From the NCBI RefSeq assembly GCF_018446385.1, contig NC_055994.1, forward strand, positions 51,028,143 to 51,092,142: DNA of 64,000 bases, written 5' to 3'. The first letter of the stretch is position 1. Every line of letters begins with the position of its first letter. Below, piece after piece: positions 23,839-35,370 of this stretch. The stretch is from Zingiber officinale (Eukaryota > Streptophyta > Magnoliopsida > Zingiberales > Zingiberaceae). Under the pieces are notes generated by a model that saw only the letters and a list, made by a program, of their open reading frames with translations, searched no databases and was not told the origin of the DNA. Made by a program: the position numbers and the translations under genes.

Positions 23839-25673
23839 TGTTATCTCATTGTAAGTGCATGGTTAATTTGTCATGTAATAAAAAGTCGATCCATGGGAAG
23901 TATTGATTAAGCACTAGTCAAGTTCACAAAATAAGTTATCTAAATTATCCAGACTTGTGACAACACTTGAGAACTAAAGATTGAGAGATTGAAAGAGAGA
24001 GAGAGAGAGAGAGAGAGTTGAGAGGGACTTGAGAGAGAAAGAAGTGAGTGCAAGTGAGTGAAGAGAGGAGATGGAATTAGGGGAGTGATTCTAGGATTTT
24101 AGTTTCACTATGATGCTAGTTAATGTCTCTATGAATTGTTCATTTTCTTACATCTATTCATACATTCTTGTAGGGATTCTAACCAAATTATCAACATGGT
24201 CCCGTGATAGTTACACCAAAGTGTTTACACTAATTTCCAATGTCATTAAGTAAAGAAGTAACTCTAAAAAGTTCAGTTAAAGGAATACCCTCTGTCATTA
24301 AGGGTCCCATGGTCATATAATCTCTAGAGTTTTCTCAATTACTTTCTAACATTAAATTAATACTATTAAGTAAAGAAGTAAAATAAAAGTCTAGTCAAAG
24401 GGATCCCCTCTATTACTAAGGGCCCCCAGTCATATAATCTCTAAATGGTATAAGTCACTTCTTAACATTAAGTTGGGGAAACCCATTAAACTCTAATTAG
24501 TTAATCCCTTATAGAAAATAAACCCCCATTTCATGACGATACTCTAAAAAGTCTAGTTAAAGGGATACCCTCTATCACTACTGACTCCTAGTCATACAAT
24601 CCAAAGCATCTCCTCTATGTGGTGATCAATCCTTTACATGTAAATGCATATACCATGCACATTTTATCAAACATAAACAAATCACAACACAATAGAACAA
24701 GTCATAAACATATCATTGAACAAGGGAATAAGCAAATTTGTAGTTTATACATCAACATCACATCATAATTACTCTCTACATCTTATATCTAGAGAATCTA
24801 CTCTATGAAGAAGGTATAATAAACAAAGACATGAAATAAAATTTTCTTAAAACCTAAAACTGAGAATAGAATAGAAGAAATGCTTAGCAAGGAGATTGTC
24901 ATTATTTTCGGGATGTTTCTTTACTCCAAATGAGGACAGATAGTCATGATGGCTCTTAGATGAGTTTATAGGGTTTCCCTCAAGGGGAGAACCCTTCCCC
25001 AAGGAAAGGAATGAAGCCCTAAACCCCAGATGATGTCAAAAGAGGAGAAAATCCCCTTTTATAACTAGGAGACATGGCCCCGACTCCACACCACATGACT
25101 GTGCCTGAGGGGCATAGTCGTGCCTTGTAGAGCACAGGTAAGTTGGTATGATCGGACAGTGGGATCTTTAGAAAAAAGGAGGCGTGGTCTGCCCATGGAG
25201 TCTGCTCAAATAAGCACATCCATGCCCCTTAGATGCGACCTCGGTATTGGTCCTACTGGAAAAGACACGACCATGCTTATGGGCACGGCCCCAACGTGGG
25301 TTTATCTAGAGAGAGAGAGAGAGATGGTCATGTCATAGGTTCTATTGGGCCTGACTTTGGGAGCTCCTAGGAGACAGTCGTTCCTAGTGAGGCACAACCA
25401 TGACAACCGATGAAATATAACTGTGGCAAGGGACACGACCAAGTTTTGCTATTTTTCCTCCAAAGTTGCTCCCATGTTCATTTTTAGTCTATTTTCATTC
25501 CAAAATGTGTCCTATAAATGAAAATACACAAAAGCATATATTCGAATAAAAAGAGTAATTATGTTGATAAAATGATAAAATAAAGTACGATAATGTAAAT
25601 CATTCTCATGAAATAAATATAAGTAAATGTGCGTCAAACAATACATAAAAATATATATAATATACGTGCATCA
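23839..25673 (-). repeat. 5' LTR of the Athila-like element
   Basis: On the minus strand it starts TGATGCACGTATATT (25673) and ends at 23839, next to GTTTTTGACGC, which resembles the TTTTTGGCGCC region after Athila-type LTRs. 1835 bp. It holds a GA microsatellite (about 23996-24016) and three related blocks with AAAGGGATCCCCTCTAT-like sequence (near 24280, 24400 and 24560). A copy of the right flank (CTCTT) cannot be matched because the left end is lost. Boundaries by motif, moderately sure. Confidence 0.65.
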
Positions 25674-26006
25674 CTCTTCTAGTAGCCGAATTCATCTCCG
25701 GTTAAGAGCAGTGAATGAGCTATGTTGTAGACCTCTTGGTATGCCATTTAGAATCTTGTACATAATATAAAAAAATACAATGTTCCAAGATTTGGTCTTA
25801 GATTAGAAGTGCAGGAAGAGTAAAGTACCCAAAGGGAAAAAGTCCCTCTAGTAGTGTTACACTGATTTCGAGTAATTTCAAAAATTCAAAAAAAATTGTC
25901 AAAAAAGGTGATTAAACCAATTCTAACTAACAATGACAAACTAAAAATTAACGAAGAAAATAAACAAGCTTGATTGGTTGTTGCACTAATTTTGAGCACC
26001 CCGCTC
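25674..26006 (-). other. Leader of element K
   Basis: AT-rich DNA between the Athila-like LTR and the primer site at 26007. Probably the start of the internal part of the retrotransposon whose 5' LTR is K. No gene is visible. Confidence 0.45.
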
Positions 26007-26018
26007 TTATACCAATTG
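26007..26018 (-). other. Primer-binding-site-like sequence of element K
   Basis: Minus strand TGGTATAAGAGC, one base from the initiator-tRNA primer site, directly before an LTR end. Confidence 0.65.
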
Positions 26019-26019
26019 T

Positions 26020-26360
26020 TGGATTGAGAAAGAGCTAGAAGGGGTGAATAACACCATTTGCAAATGTTAATAAATCGTTCAAAAAGAAAAGCCATGTAGC
26101 AGAAAGATTAAATCCAAATTGAAAATGGACACATTAGTCTTACTTGGTTCGCAACCTTGTGGCTACTACTCCAAGGCATGTTGTCACTTTAACCGCTTTC
26201 AATGGCAATCACTATTAACCTTCTTCTTAAAAGAGAAGAAGGTTGGTTTCTTTTACAATGATGGGGTTCGGTAACAAACTTTTCAACCCTTAGAATATTT
26301 TAGCACAAAATGAAACAAATCAAAACAGAATATAACTAAATAAGCGTTATCAGATGCTTA
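26020..26360 (-). repeat. LTR K, left part
   Basis: Begins TGTTGGATTGAG on plus, next to the primer site. It aligns loosely with the left 270 bases of the solo LTR at 62538-63955 (GCTAGAAGGGG-TGAATA, then a segment around TTCGCAACC...TACTCCAAGG). Its right part appears at 49926-50970, so Copia C and everything in it probably inserted here. Confidence 0.55.
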
Positions 26361-26361
26361 G

Positions 26362-26825
26362 TGTTGGGGTTTCAGTGATGCGCATCTTAAATTTTGTTTT
26401 CTATGCAACGAAAGAATAATAATTTTTTAAATAATAAATTTGTAGGAAGTTATACTTGTTGGGTGATGTGAAGTGGAAAGACATCAACGAGCAAGCTTAA
26501 TGAAGCTTGCCTCTACGTATCCACGCCGAGAAATCCTCAAGACGACTTCGCTAGGTCATGTGTTATGTCTCTACTTCAATACTAGATGAAAGGTGGAGAT
26601 GAAACAATTTGATAGATGGACCATAACTTGACTCGATACTTAGTGGCACAAGGCAACCTGATAGTACAAAATGAGGCGAATAGCAGTAATAAAGTTGTTG
26701 CTCGAGGGTTGAAACGCTACCGCTCGGTGGTAAGGCTGGTGGTAGGAGCTCTAGAGGTCAAGGGAGGACCTCGCTCATAACATTGGCAATGTATCTAAAA
26801 CAATATTTTAACTACATAAGTAATG
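26362..26825 (-). repeat. Probable remnant of the 3' LTR of Copia C
   Basis: A 54-base stretch at 26772-26825 is over 80 percent identical to 49110-49165 in Copia C's 5' LTR. It is joined directly to the RNase H remnant, so the RNase H end and first half of this LTR are missing. The left part (from TGTTGGGG at 26362) does not align clearly. Confidence 0.4.
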
Positions 26826-26934
26826 TATGTGTTTGGATCGTTGATAAGAGCGAGGTTCCTTAACCTGTGCAATAGCCCCATTATTATCACAATAAAAGTC
26901 TATTGGGTTCGATATAATAGGAAGACCACCAAGC
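26826..26934 (-). pseudogene. Copia C RNase H, C-terminal fragment
   Basis: Minus strand reads GGLPIISNPIDFYCDNNGAI and AQVKEPRSYQRSKHI, the copia RNase H core with its active Asp. The N-terminal half continues on the other side of Gypsy D at 43265, so the insertion split this domain. Confidence 0.8.
26930..26934. repeat. Target-site duplication CAAGC, left copy
   Basis: Matches 43260-43264 and lies inside the Copia C RNase H. Confidence 0.9.
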
Positions 26935-27110
26935 TGTAACGCCCCAAATTTCCTCAATTAGAGTCCTAAAAGTAATTTAAAAATATTTAAAAATGCTATA
27001 GAAATATTCTAGAGATTTTTTAAAAATTTTAGAGTATTTTTATGTAATTTTTGGAGGTCGTTTGGTATTTTTACATAACGAAGGAAGTTTCGACAAAAAT
27101 ATATTCAAGT

Positions 27111-27185
27111 CAAGATTCGAACCATGGACCTCAACCTGAACCAAGCCTTAACCGAATCTAGCTAGCCAACTGTTCCAGCGAGCGT
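27111..27185 (-). other. Antisense tRNA-like module 1 in LTR D
   Basis: On the minus strand, CAGTTGGCTAGC (as in the D arm of elongator methionine tRNA) is followed about 40 bases on by CATGGTTCGAATC, a good T-arm/B-box match. No complete acceptor stem was traced, so this is tRNA-like and not a tRNA gene. Confidence 0.6.
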
Positions 27186-27257
27186 TTCTTATTAAAGAAG
27201 GAGAAATATTCTATTTAAGCAGTAGTTAATGAATAGGAAATAAATAGGAAGAAAAAT

Positions 27258-27332
27258 GGTTGCAGCCGAGTTTCGAACCAGTGACCTTTGGCTCGGTCAA
27301 AACCCAGCTGACCAGGTGTGCTGGCGATCATT
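27258..27332 (-). other. Antisense tRNA-like module 2 in LTR D
   Basis: Minus strand has CTGGTCAGCTGGG, then CACTGGTTCGAAACTC. Same layout as module 1, about 150 bases further into the LTR. Confidence 0.55.
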
Positions 27333-27399
27333 GCTAGTAAAATAAGAAGCGAAATTTATTTAAGAAATGATTAACACAGAAAATAAATTGGAAAAATGG

Positions 27400-27470
27400 T
27401 TCGGTTGAGGATTCGAAGCAGCGGCCTTTGACCTAGTCAAAACACAACTAACCAACTGTTCTGCAAGTGT
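27400..27470 (-). other. Antisense tRNA-like module 3 in LTR D
   Basis: Minus strand has CAGTTGGTTAGTTG, then a weaker T-arm (GCTTCGAATCC). The most degraded of the three; a copy in the second LTR is at about 40570-40650. Confidence 0.45.
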
Positions 27471-30047
27471 TTTGTGAACAAATATGAAACGATTTATATA
27501 TGAGTTATAATTGAAACCCTAGTTATAAGAAAAGAGAACTTAAGTTTTCTTTTCCCCCGAACCTTTCTCTCCTTTTCTCCTCTTCCCTTCTGCGACGGCG
27601 GCCGACGAGGGCGTTCTCCGAAGGTTCCTTCACTGTCGTGATTCTTGCGTCGAGGAGAAGCCGGGAGCACGAAGAGGAGGCCAAGATCTCAGCCAACCGA
27701 AACCCTAGAAGTTCTTCTCCTTCGGTTTGAATTCAGGAATCGTGGTAAGTTGCTACTCACCTGTGGTAAGAGTAGTTCCGATTCGTTTGGTGTTTTCTTG
27801 TTTGTTCGAGTTTTACTGTGAAGCATGTTAGGGATTTTGTTTGCTGCCGTGAGGTTCAAGGAAGAACATGAAATGGTTTAATTCGGAGCATGCAGTTTAA
27901 TGGCATTGGGTAGCATCTTAGTTTAGAAGAAAGAAATGAATTGTTGAGTTAGGCATATGGTTTTGGATTTCTTCATATTTCGGAATATGCTGTAGGAATT
28001 GTGAATTGATGAGTTTTGAGCTTCGGTTTCTTCTCCCTTCCTTGCGTTCGGCAGTAATATGTTTAAAGAAATGTTGCTAGAGGTTTAAGAGATTTGCTTT
28101 CTCCTTTTTTAATTCGGCAGTAGCATGTTTAATGAATTAGGCTTTGGACAGATTTGTGTGATTTCACTTGATTCCAATGTTGTATCTGTTTCCTCATGAT
28201 GGTTAATTCTCTAAACAGATTTAGAGGGTTATAGGATGAATGCGGTGTTGGTTTTATTAGTTTCTGTTGAAGAATTTATGGCAATGAACATGGAACGGTT
28301 TAGATCTTTCTTTGAGCATGTAGTTTCATGTTGTGGTCATTGCAATGAATAGAAATGCTTATATACATGTAGTATCTCAGTTTTGGTTGTTCTCTTCTTT
28401 GCTGCCATGTGTAGGAATAGGCTTCTAAATAAGCATGCAGTAGAGCTGTTTTATGCTGTTAGCATTTCAGTTGTTTAGTTTTCGATATAGATCCTTCCTT
28501 ATTAGTTTTTATGAAGGCAGATTTCAAATTTATGTAGCTTCAATGAGTAGGAACATCTATATAAGTCCACATTGCAATTTCGATTTTCCTTTGCATTTTA
28601 ACCAGGCTGAACAGCTTTTGTTCTAGCATGCTTAAAGATTTCAGAATTGTTTTCCTTTGTTTTAAATCTGTTGTAGCATGTTTGAAGAAGTTAGATTTGC
28701 TTTCTTTTGATTTGTTTCTGATATAGCATGCTTATAGAAGTCAGATTTTCTTTCCTTTCATTTAATTCTGTTGTAGCATGCCTATATTCCTTTTAAGAGT
28801 TTAAGAAAAATATAAGAAAGATAAAGAAAAAAAAGAAAAAGGTCAAGGCCTTAAGTAGATCCTAAAGTCAAGACTTTAGGGATTTTGACACACAAGGTGC
28901 TAAAGAAAATGCCGAGGCATTATATAGAAGTATTAAAATATAACAAGTATTTTACTTTTATCAGTGGCACTGTGTTGGACTCTTAGTTGTCCTTGGGTTG
29001 GGCTCCCATAGTCGTCCCTAGGTTTAGATAACCTAGTAGTAACGGCACGACCGACGGTCGACGGTCGACGACCCGAGGGTTGCCAAATGGGCCGCCAAAT
29101 GGGTCGGGTCGTTACAAAAGTAAAAGCAAGTACAGTTGCCGGGCCCAAGGGAAGTTGATTACTATTTTGAAGTATTATAAGTATAAGTTTTTGAACAAGT
29201 AAAGCAAGTTTTACATGAGTATAAAGTATTAAAGAATAAGTTTTAAACAAGTGAATTAAAGAATAAGTTTAGAACAGATGAATTAAGTTTCACTTTGTTT
29301 TAAAATCAGCAAGTTAAGTTTTCTTTTATGCTAGCATGTTATTTAGATTAGCTTACTGTTCTTTGCTATTTTCTGAGCATGAGTAGCTTTACATGTTTAG
29401 CATTTCAGCATGTCTTGTTCTTTTATTAGTAGATGAGCATGAGTAGTCTTCAGTAAGTAATCAGTTAGATCATGTTATAGATATATGTACATGCATATCG
29501 AGATTTTGTGAGTTAGATAGCGCTTACTAAGCATTTTGCTTATAGTTTGCATTTCCTCTTACTGCAGATACAGGAAAAGAAAAGTGTTAGCAAAGAAAGG
29601 CGACAAGGAGGTGCGGATGCATGTGTGATGACAGGACTATGGAGAGACCTGGGAAGTTTTGAGTTTTCATGTTTAGTGGATAGAAATAGTTGAGTTATAC
29701 CTTATGGTTTATGTCTTTTTAGATTGTATTTTCATTCCGCATTATTAGTTTGGTTATTTTCCACTGTTGGAGTTTTATTCATTTGTTATTGCTAGAATAG
29801 TTTATTTTTTTTTAGTTGTTGTGTCTTAGAAACTGCGTGGTTGTTTGATAAATGTTCCAGCCTCCTGTGGCTGTGTATATTATGTTATGTATTAATGATT
29901 ATGGCCACCAGTACAGGGGAGACTCTGTCAAAAATTTTTGGTAGAGATTCCTTATGGTTTTTAGTTATACCGGTTAAGTAGAGTTAGTAGTTAAGTAACG
30001 GTCATTCTTAGAGAGTAGTAGAGTATTAAGAAGGGTGGTCGTTACAG

Positions 30048-30425
30048 TTGGTATCAGAGCAGTTCCCATTCTCCAGCATCACACATCAGCACCAGCCTTG
30101 TCGTCTTCAAGTAAGAAAGTATTTAAGTTTTCCTTTTAGGCTTTCTTTATTATTTGCAGTATGGAATAATTGCTTATATGCGCTTTAGTAAGATAGAAGT
30201 TTTGTTCCTCTTATATTCATATACATAAGTATGTTTAGAAAGGATAAAGAAGATATCAAGTCTTCCAAGGACCACTAATGGGTACAATGCGATATAGGTG
30301 ATAATGGACAGAGAAATTAAGAGACTAAGAAACAAAGAAGTACCACTAGTAAAAGACAGTATAAGACAGAGATATCCATAATTATTCTAAGTTTGAGGAC
30401 GAACTTTTTATAAGGTAGGGAGAAT
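30048..30425 (+). pseudogene. Gypsy D internal region: leader joined to pol scraps
   Basis: The first 190 bases match the leader of Gypsy E. Then a short integrase piece (PRTTNGYNAI, near 30265) is followed almost at once by the pol C-terminal piece (DREIKRLRNKEVPLVK, near 30305-30355), then GAGGACGAACTTTTTATAAGG and the polypurine tract (30412-30425). Nearly the whole gag-pol has been removed. Not coding. Confidence 0.85.
30050..30061 (+). other. Primer binding site of Gypsy D
   Basis: TGGTATCAGAGC two bases after the 5' LTR. Confidence 0.92.
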
Positions 30426-30880
30426 TGTACCTCCCCAAATTTCCTCAATTAGAGTCCTAAAAGTAATTTAAAAATATTTAAAAATGCTATAGAAATATTC
30501 TAGAGATTTTTAAAAAAATTTAGAGTATTTTTATGTAATTTTTGAAGGTCGTTTGGTATTTTTACTAAACGAAGGAAGTTTCGACAAAAATATATTCAAG
30601 TCAAGATTCGAACCATGGACCTCGACCTGAACCAAGCCTTAACCGAATCCAGCTAGCCAACTGTTCCAGCGAGCGTTTCTTATTAAAGAAGGAGAAATAT
30701 TCTATTTAAGCAGTAGTTAATGAATAGGAAATAAATAGGAAGAAAAATGGTTGCAGCCGAGTTTCGAACCAGTGACCTTTGGCTCGGTCAAAACCCAGCT
30801 GACCAGGTGTGCTGGCGATCGTTGCTGGTAAAATAAGAAGCAAAATTTATTTAAGAAATGATTAACACAGAAAATAAATT
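30426..30880 (+). repeat. 3' LTR of Gypsy D, first part
   Basis: Starts TGTACCTCCCCAAATTTCC, a mutated form of the 5' LTR start. It includes copies of tRNA-like modules 1 and 2. It stops at 30880, where the Gypsy E coding end begins; its last 71 bases recur at 40497-40567. Confidence 0.85.
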
Positions 30881-33851
30881 CCCTTCATAGGAGCAACCTT
30901 GAGGAAAACTGAATCTCCTACTTGAAATTCCAATGGCCTACGGCGTGTGTCAGCATAACTCTTCTGTCTGCACTGGGCAGTCTCAATTCTCTGTCTGATT
31001 TTCTGGATCACCTGAGTGGTTTCTTCTATCAGCTCTGTCTGAATGCCCAGCTCCACTTCCATTTCTCTTCTTTCTCCTGCTTCTTGCCAGCATATAGGTG
31101 ATCTGCACTTTCTGCCATACAATGCTTCATATGGTGCCATCCTAATGGTGGCCTGATAGCTATTGTTGTAGGCAAACTCTGCTAAGCACAGATACTTGCA
31201 CCAACTGCCTTTAAAATCTAGTGCACAAGCCCTGAGCATATCTTCTAGGATCTGGCTTACTCGCTCTGTCTGTCCATCAGTCTGAGGATGGAAGGCTGTG
31301 CTGAACTTGAGTTTGGTACCTAATGCATTCTGGACACACTCCCAAAAGTGAGAGGTGAAGCGTCCATCTCTATCAGAAATAATAGATTTGGGAACTCCAT
31401 GAAGTCTGATCACCTCCTTAACATATAACTGTGCCAACTGCTCTATAGAGTGGGACACCTTGATGGCTAGAAAATAGGTAGACTTGGTCAATCTATCCAC
31501 TATTACCCATATTGCATCATATCCATTCGTAGTTCTTGGGAGACCTGTTATGAAGTCCATAGAGATGTCTTCCCACTTCCACTCTGGTATAGGAAGAGGC
31601 TGTAGAACTCCTCCTGGTCTCTAGTGTTCTGCTTTGACCCTCTGACATGTCAGGCAGGTACTGACATATTTAGCTACATCTCTTTTGAGTCCAGACCACC
31701 AGAACCTCTGTTTCACGTCTTGGTACATCTTGGTAGAACCAGGATGCATGGAGTACGGTGTATTATGGGCTTCTTCTAGAATCTTCTTTCTCAGCTCTTC
31801 ATCATTGGGAACACAAAGGCGACTTCCCTGATAAAGAATCCCACTGTCTGATACTCAAAATTCTGAATTTCCTTCTTCTTGTATCCCTTGCTTGATCTTT
31901 TGGATATCTGGATCTTCACTTTGCTTCTTCTGTATATCCTCAAGCAGGGTTGACTCTAGAGTCAATGCAGAGAGTTGCCCATAAATAATTTCAAGTTCGA
32001 AACCTGACAACTCCTTCTGCAGTGGCAGGGCTAATGATGACAAAGACATCAAGGATGCACTGGACTTTCTGCTTAGTGCATCTGCCACTTTGTTAGCTTT
32101 GCCTTGATGGTAGAGGATTTCACAATCATAATCTTTGACCAACTCTAGCCACCTACGCTGTCTCATGTTTAAGTCCTTCTGAGTGAAGAAGTACTTAAGA
32201 CTTTGATGGTCTGTGAAGATTCTGCACTGGACTCCATACAGGTAATGTCGCCAGAGTTTCAGTGCAAAGACCACAGCTGCCAGCTCAAGATCATGAGTGG
32301 GGTAGTTCTTCTCGTAGTCTTTGAGTTGTCTGGAAGCATAAGCTATAACTTTTCCTTCCTGCATGAGTACAGCTCCTAAGCCCATCTTGGAAGCATCACT
32401 GTAGATGTCAAAACTCTTGTCACTCTCTGGAACAGTCAGAATGGGAGCACTGGTCAGTCTCTTCTTGAGTTCTTGAAAACTCTGCTCACATTTATCTGAC
32501 CATTCAAACTTCTTGTTCTTCCTGGTGAGGGCTGTAAGTGGAGAGGCTATTCTGGAAAAGTCTTCCACGAATTTCCTGTAGTACCCAGCTAAACCAAGGA
32601 AACTTCTGATCTCCCTGGCATTCTTGGGTCTCTTCCAGTTGCTGACCGCTTCTACTTTGGCTGGATCCACTTGAATGCCTTCTTTAGAAACGATGTGACC
32701 TAGAAACGCCACATGCTCCAACCAAAACTCGCACTTTGAGAATTTAGCATAGAGCTGCTTTTGCTGAAGGGTCTGCAGGACTATTCTCAAGTGCGTGTCA
32801 TGCTCCTCTGAAGTTCTGGAATAGACCAGAATGTCGTCGATGAACACAATGACAAACTTGTCAAGGTATTCCCTGAACACTCTATTCATCAAGTCCATGA
32901 AGACTGCAGGTGCATTAGTCACACCAAAAGGCATGACTACGAATTCGTAGTGTCCGTATCTGGTCCTGAAAGCTGTTCTGGGTATATCACTCTCCTTCAC
33001 TTTCAACTGATGGTACCCAGAGCGCAGATCTATCTTGGAGAACACTGTTGCACCTTTCAATTGATCAAAAAATCATCGATCCTGGGCAGTGGATACTTGT
33101 TCTTGATGGTCACTTGATTCAGAGCTCTATAATCTATGCACATCCGCATAGATCCATCCTTCTTCTTGACAAACAACACAGGAGCTCCCCATGGTGAATG
33201 ACTAGGGCGGATGAAGCCTTTGTCAAGCAGCTCCTGAAGTTGTTCTTGTAACTCTTTCAACTCTGCTGGAGACATACGGCATGGAGCTTTTGAAATTGGA
33301 CCGGTACCAGGAACTAGTTCAATCTCAAACTCCACTTCTCTGTTGGGAGGTAGTCCAGGTAGCTCTTCTGGGAATACCTCTGGATATTCATAGACTACCC
33401 GAACTTCCTCCTGCTTAGGTCTTTCTTCTTCTTCCGTACTCACAATGAATGCAAGAAACCCAGCACACCCTTTAGCTAGCATCTGGTGTGCTGTGAGGGA
33501 AGAGAGGAATTTCTGGGTCTTCCTCTTTGGCACTCCTGTAAATTCAAAGGATGGTTCACCTTCTGGACTAAAGATCACTTTCCTTCTGCGGCAGTCCACT
33601 GAAGCACTGTACTTGCTGAGGAAATCCATACCCAAAATGATATCGAAATCCTGCATAGCGAGAACTACCAGATTAACACATAGCTCTCGGTCTAAAATTC
33701 TGACTGGTACAGACCGAAGCCACTGACTGGATTCCATGACTTCCCCAGAAGGTAGGGTTGTCATGCTTTCTGTAAGTACCTGTAATTCTTTGGCAAAAGG
33801 TATGGATACAAAAGAATGGGTCGCCCCAATATCAAATAGTGCAGTAGCTAT
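30862..33851 (-). pseudogene. Gypsy E pol: protease, RT, RNase H, integrase (C-terminus lost)
   Basis: The protease has DIGATHSF instead of the usual DTGA, so the catalytic loop is altered. [20 protein letters not shown], a one-base loss in a T-run near 33065-33070, then [20 protein letters not shown] and FIDDILVYS (about 32838). RNase [47 protein letters not shown] at 31854-31852 precedes the integrase zinc finger (H..H, CLTCQRV), and a TAG lies near 31624. The integrase Asp, Asp, Glu are seen in DFITGLP, SDRDGRF and DGQTERV. Translation ends at VAPMKGI against D's LTR. Otherwise better kept than Gypsy G. Confidence 0.9.
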
Positions 33852-33854
33852 ATG

Positions 33855-35128
33855 CTAAAAAATAACTACTTGACCTGTTACGACCGTGGAGGCACTAGCA
33901 GCTTCCTCTTTGGTAAGGGTGAATACTCTAGCATTGTCAAAGGTTGGAACTGGTGGAGCTTCCAACCTTCCTTGACTGATCTGAGGTTCATCCAGAGTTG
34001 CAGGCATATAATGTAGTTGAGGCTTGGCTCCATATTGTATTGGTTGTGGCTGAGGTGCTTTGAACTTGTTAGGACACTCTTTAGCCATGTGTCCTTCCTG
34101 ATCACAAGAATAGCATCCAGTCTTACCCAAAAGACAGGCTCCTGAATGTGTTCTCCCACATTTGGGGCAGGGAGGGGACTTAGTCTGCTTGTTTTCTGGT
34201 CCTCCCTTCTGGTTACTCCCTGAATTCCACTGCTTTCTTTTAGTGCCCTTGCCTTTCCAGTTCTGATTATTTAACTGGGGTTTCTGACTTCCCCCAGTCT
34301 TGGTTTCTATCTTGATTGGCTTGTGTTGCTCTCGTTGTGCCTTCATGTTGTTCAGGTAATGCTCAGCTACTAAGGCTCTACTAACCAACTCTTCTCCTGT
34401 CAGGGGCTGATGAGCTCCACTACTCACATTATCACAGGCTTCAGCATTCTGAGCATTAATCTGACTCGCTCCTTCTCTGTACTTACTAGTTCTGGGCAGA
34501 GACGAGCTAGCCTGTTGAATCTTTTAACTGCTTCCTCCACTGTCAGATCACCCTGTCTGAACTCCATAAACTCCTCGTAGTGCTTATTGGTGATCCTTTG
34601 GCGGAAGAACTCGTCGTAGAACTCTGTCTCAAAATCAATCCATCTCATCTGATTGACCGCCCTCTTGCTTTTGACTCTCTCCCACCACATGCGTGCGTCT
34701 CCAGTCAGGCAGAAGGAGGCACACTTGACCTTCTCGACTTCTGGCCAGTCAAGAAGCTCCATGGTGCTCTCCAGTGTTTTGAACCAAGTCTGGGCATCCC
34801 AGGGCTCAGTCGTGCCTGAGAAGCTCTCTGGTTTCAGTTTCAGCCACTGTATGAGGTAGGCTTCTTGTCTCTGGGATGCTGTGACGACTCCCTGGGCAGC
34901 TGGTGGAACCACAGTTACCACTGGAGTCTCCACAGTTACTGTTGGAGGAGTGGGAGGGACTGGTTGCTGATTCGCCATCAGATTGATGATCACTTGCTGC
35001 TGCTCTGCCACCTGTCTCTGAAGTTGAGCAACAACTTCAGAGAGATTCGGTTCAGCTACTCTGGGCTCTTCATTCTCCTGTGTTTGGTCCACAGTACGAG
35101 CGGTACGGGGACGTCCTCTTCTTGACAT
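33855..35128 (-). pseudogene. Gypsy E gag
   Basis: Retrotransposon capsid and nucleocapsid. It starts MSRRGRPRTART at 35128, 242 bases after the primer site. A Gln-rich coil (AQLQRQVAEQQQ) is followed by the capsid core (WFKTLESTMELL, FCLTGDARMWWERV, FRQGDLTVEEAVKRFNRL) and, after a one-base frameshift near 34425, the zinc knuckle CYSCDQEGHMAKEC with all four ligands. The frame ends at TAG 33854-33852, then continues as protease. Only the frameshift and that stop break it. Confidence 0.88.
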
Positions 35129-35370
35129 CTAGTTAGACAGAGAAAAAGACTTGATATCTTCTCTATCCTTTCTAAACATAATCCTTTCTAAACATACATA
35201 TGTATGAATAAAGAGAAACAAAACTTCTATCTTACTTAAGTACTCATAAGCAATTACTCTGTACTGCAGTTAATAATAAGGAAAGCAATAAAGAAAGAAC
35301 TTAAATACTTTCTTACTTGAAGACGGCAAGGATGATGCTGATGTGTGTGTGATGCTGGAGAATGGGAACT

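Larger units (their letters stand above)
26935..30047 (+). repeat. 5' LTR of Gypsy D
   Basis: 3113 bp. It carries three antisense tRNA-like modules (about 27111-27185, 27258-27332 and 27400-27470), a GGTCGAC-repeat stretch at about 29050-29075 and the CTAGGTT...AACCTAG block also found in the G/F family. No gene. Confidence 0.9.

Noticed and set aside
26357..26361. CTTAG as a target duplication of Copia C (against CTAGC at 49926-49930)
   Set aside because: The five bases do not match, and the left LTR end is uncertain.
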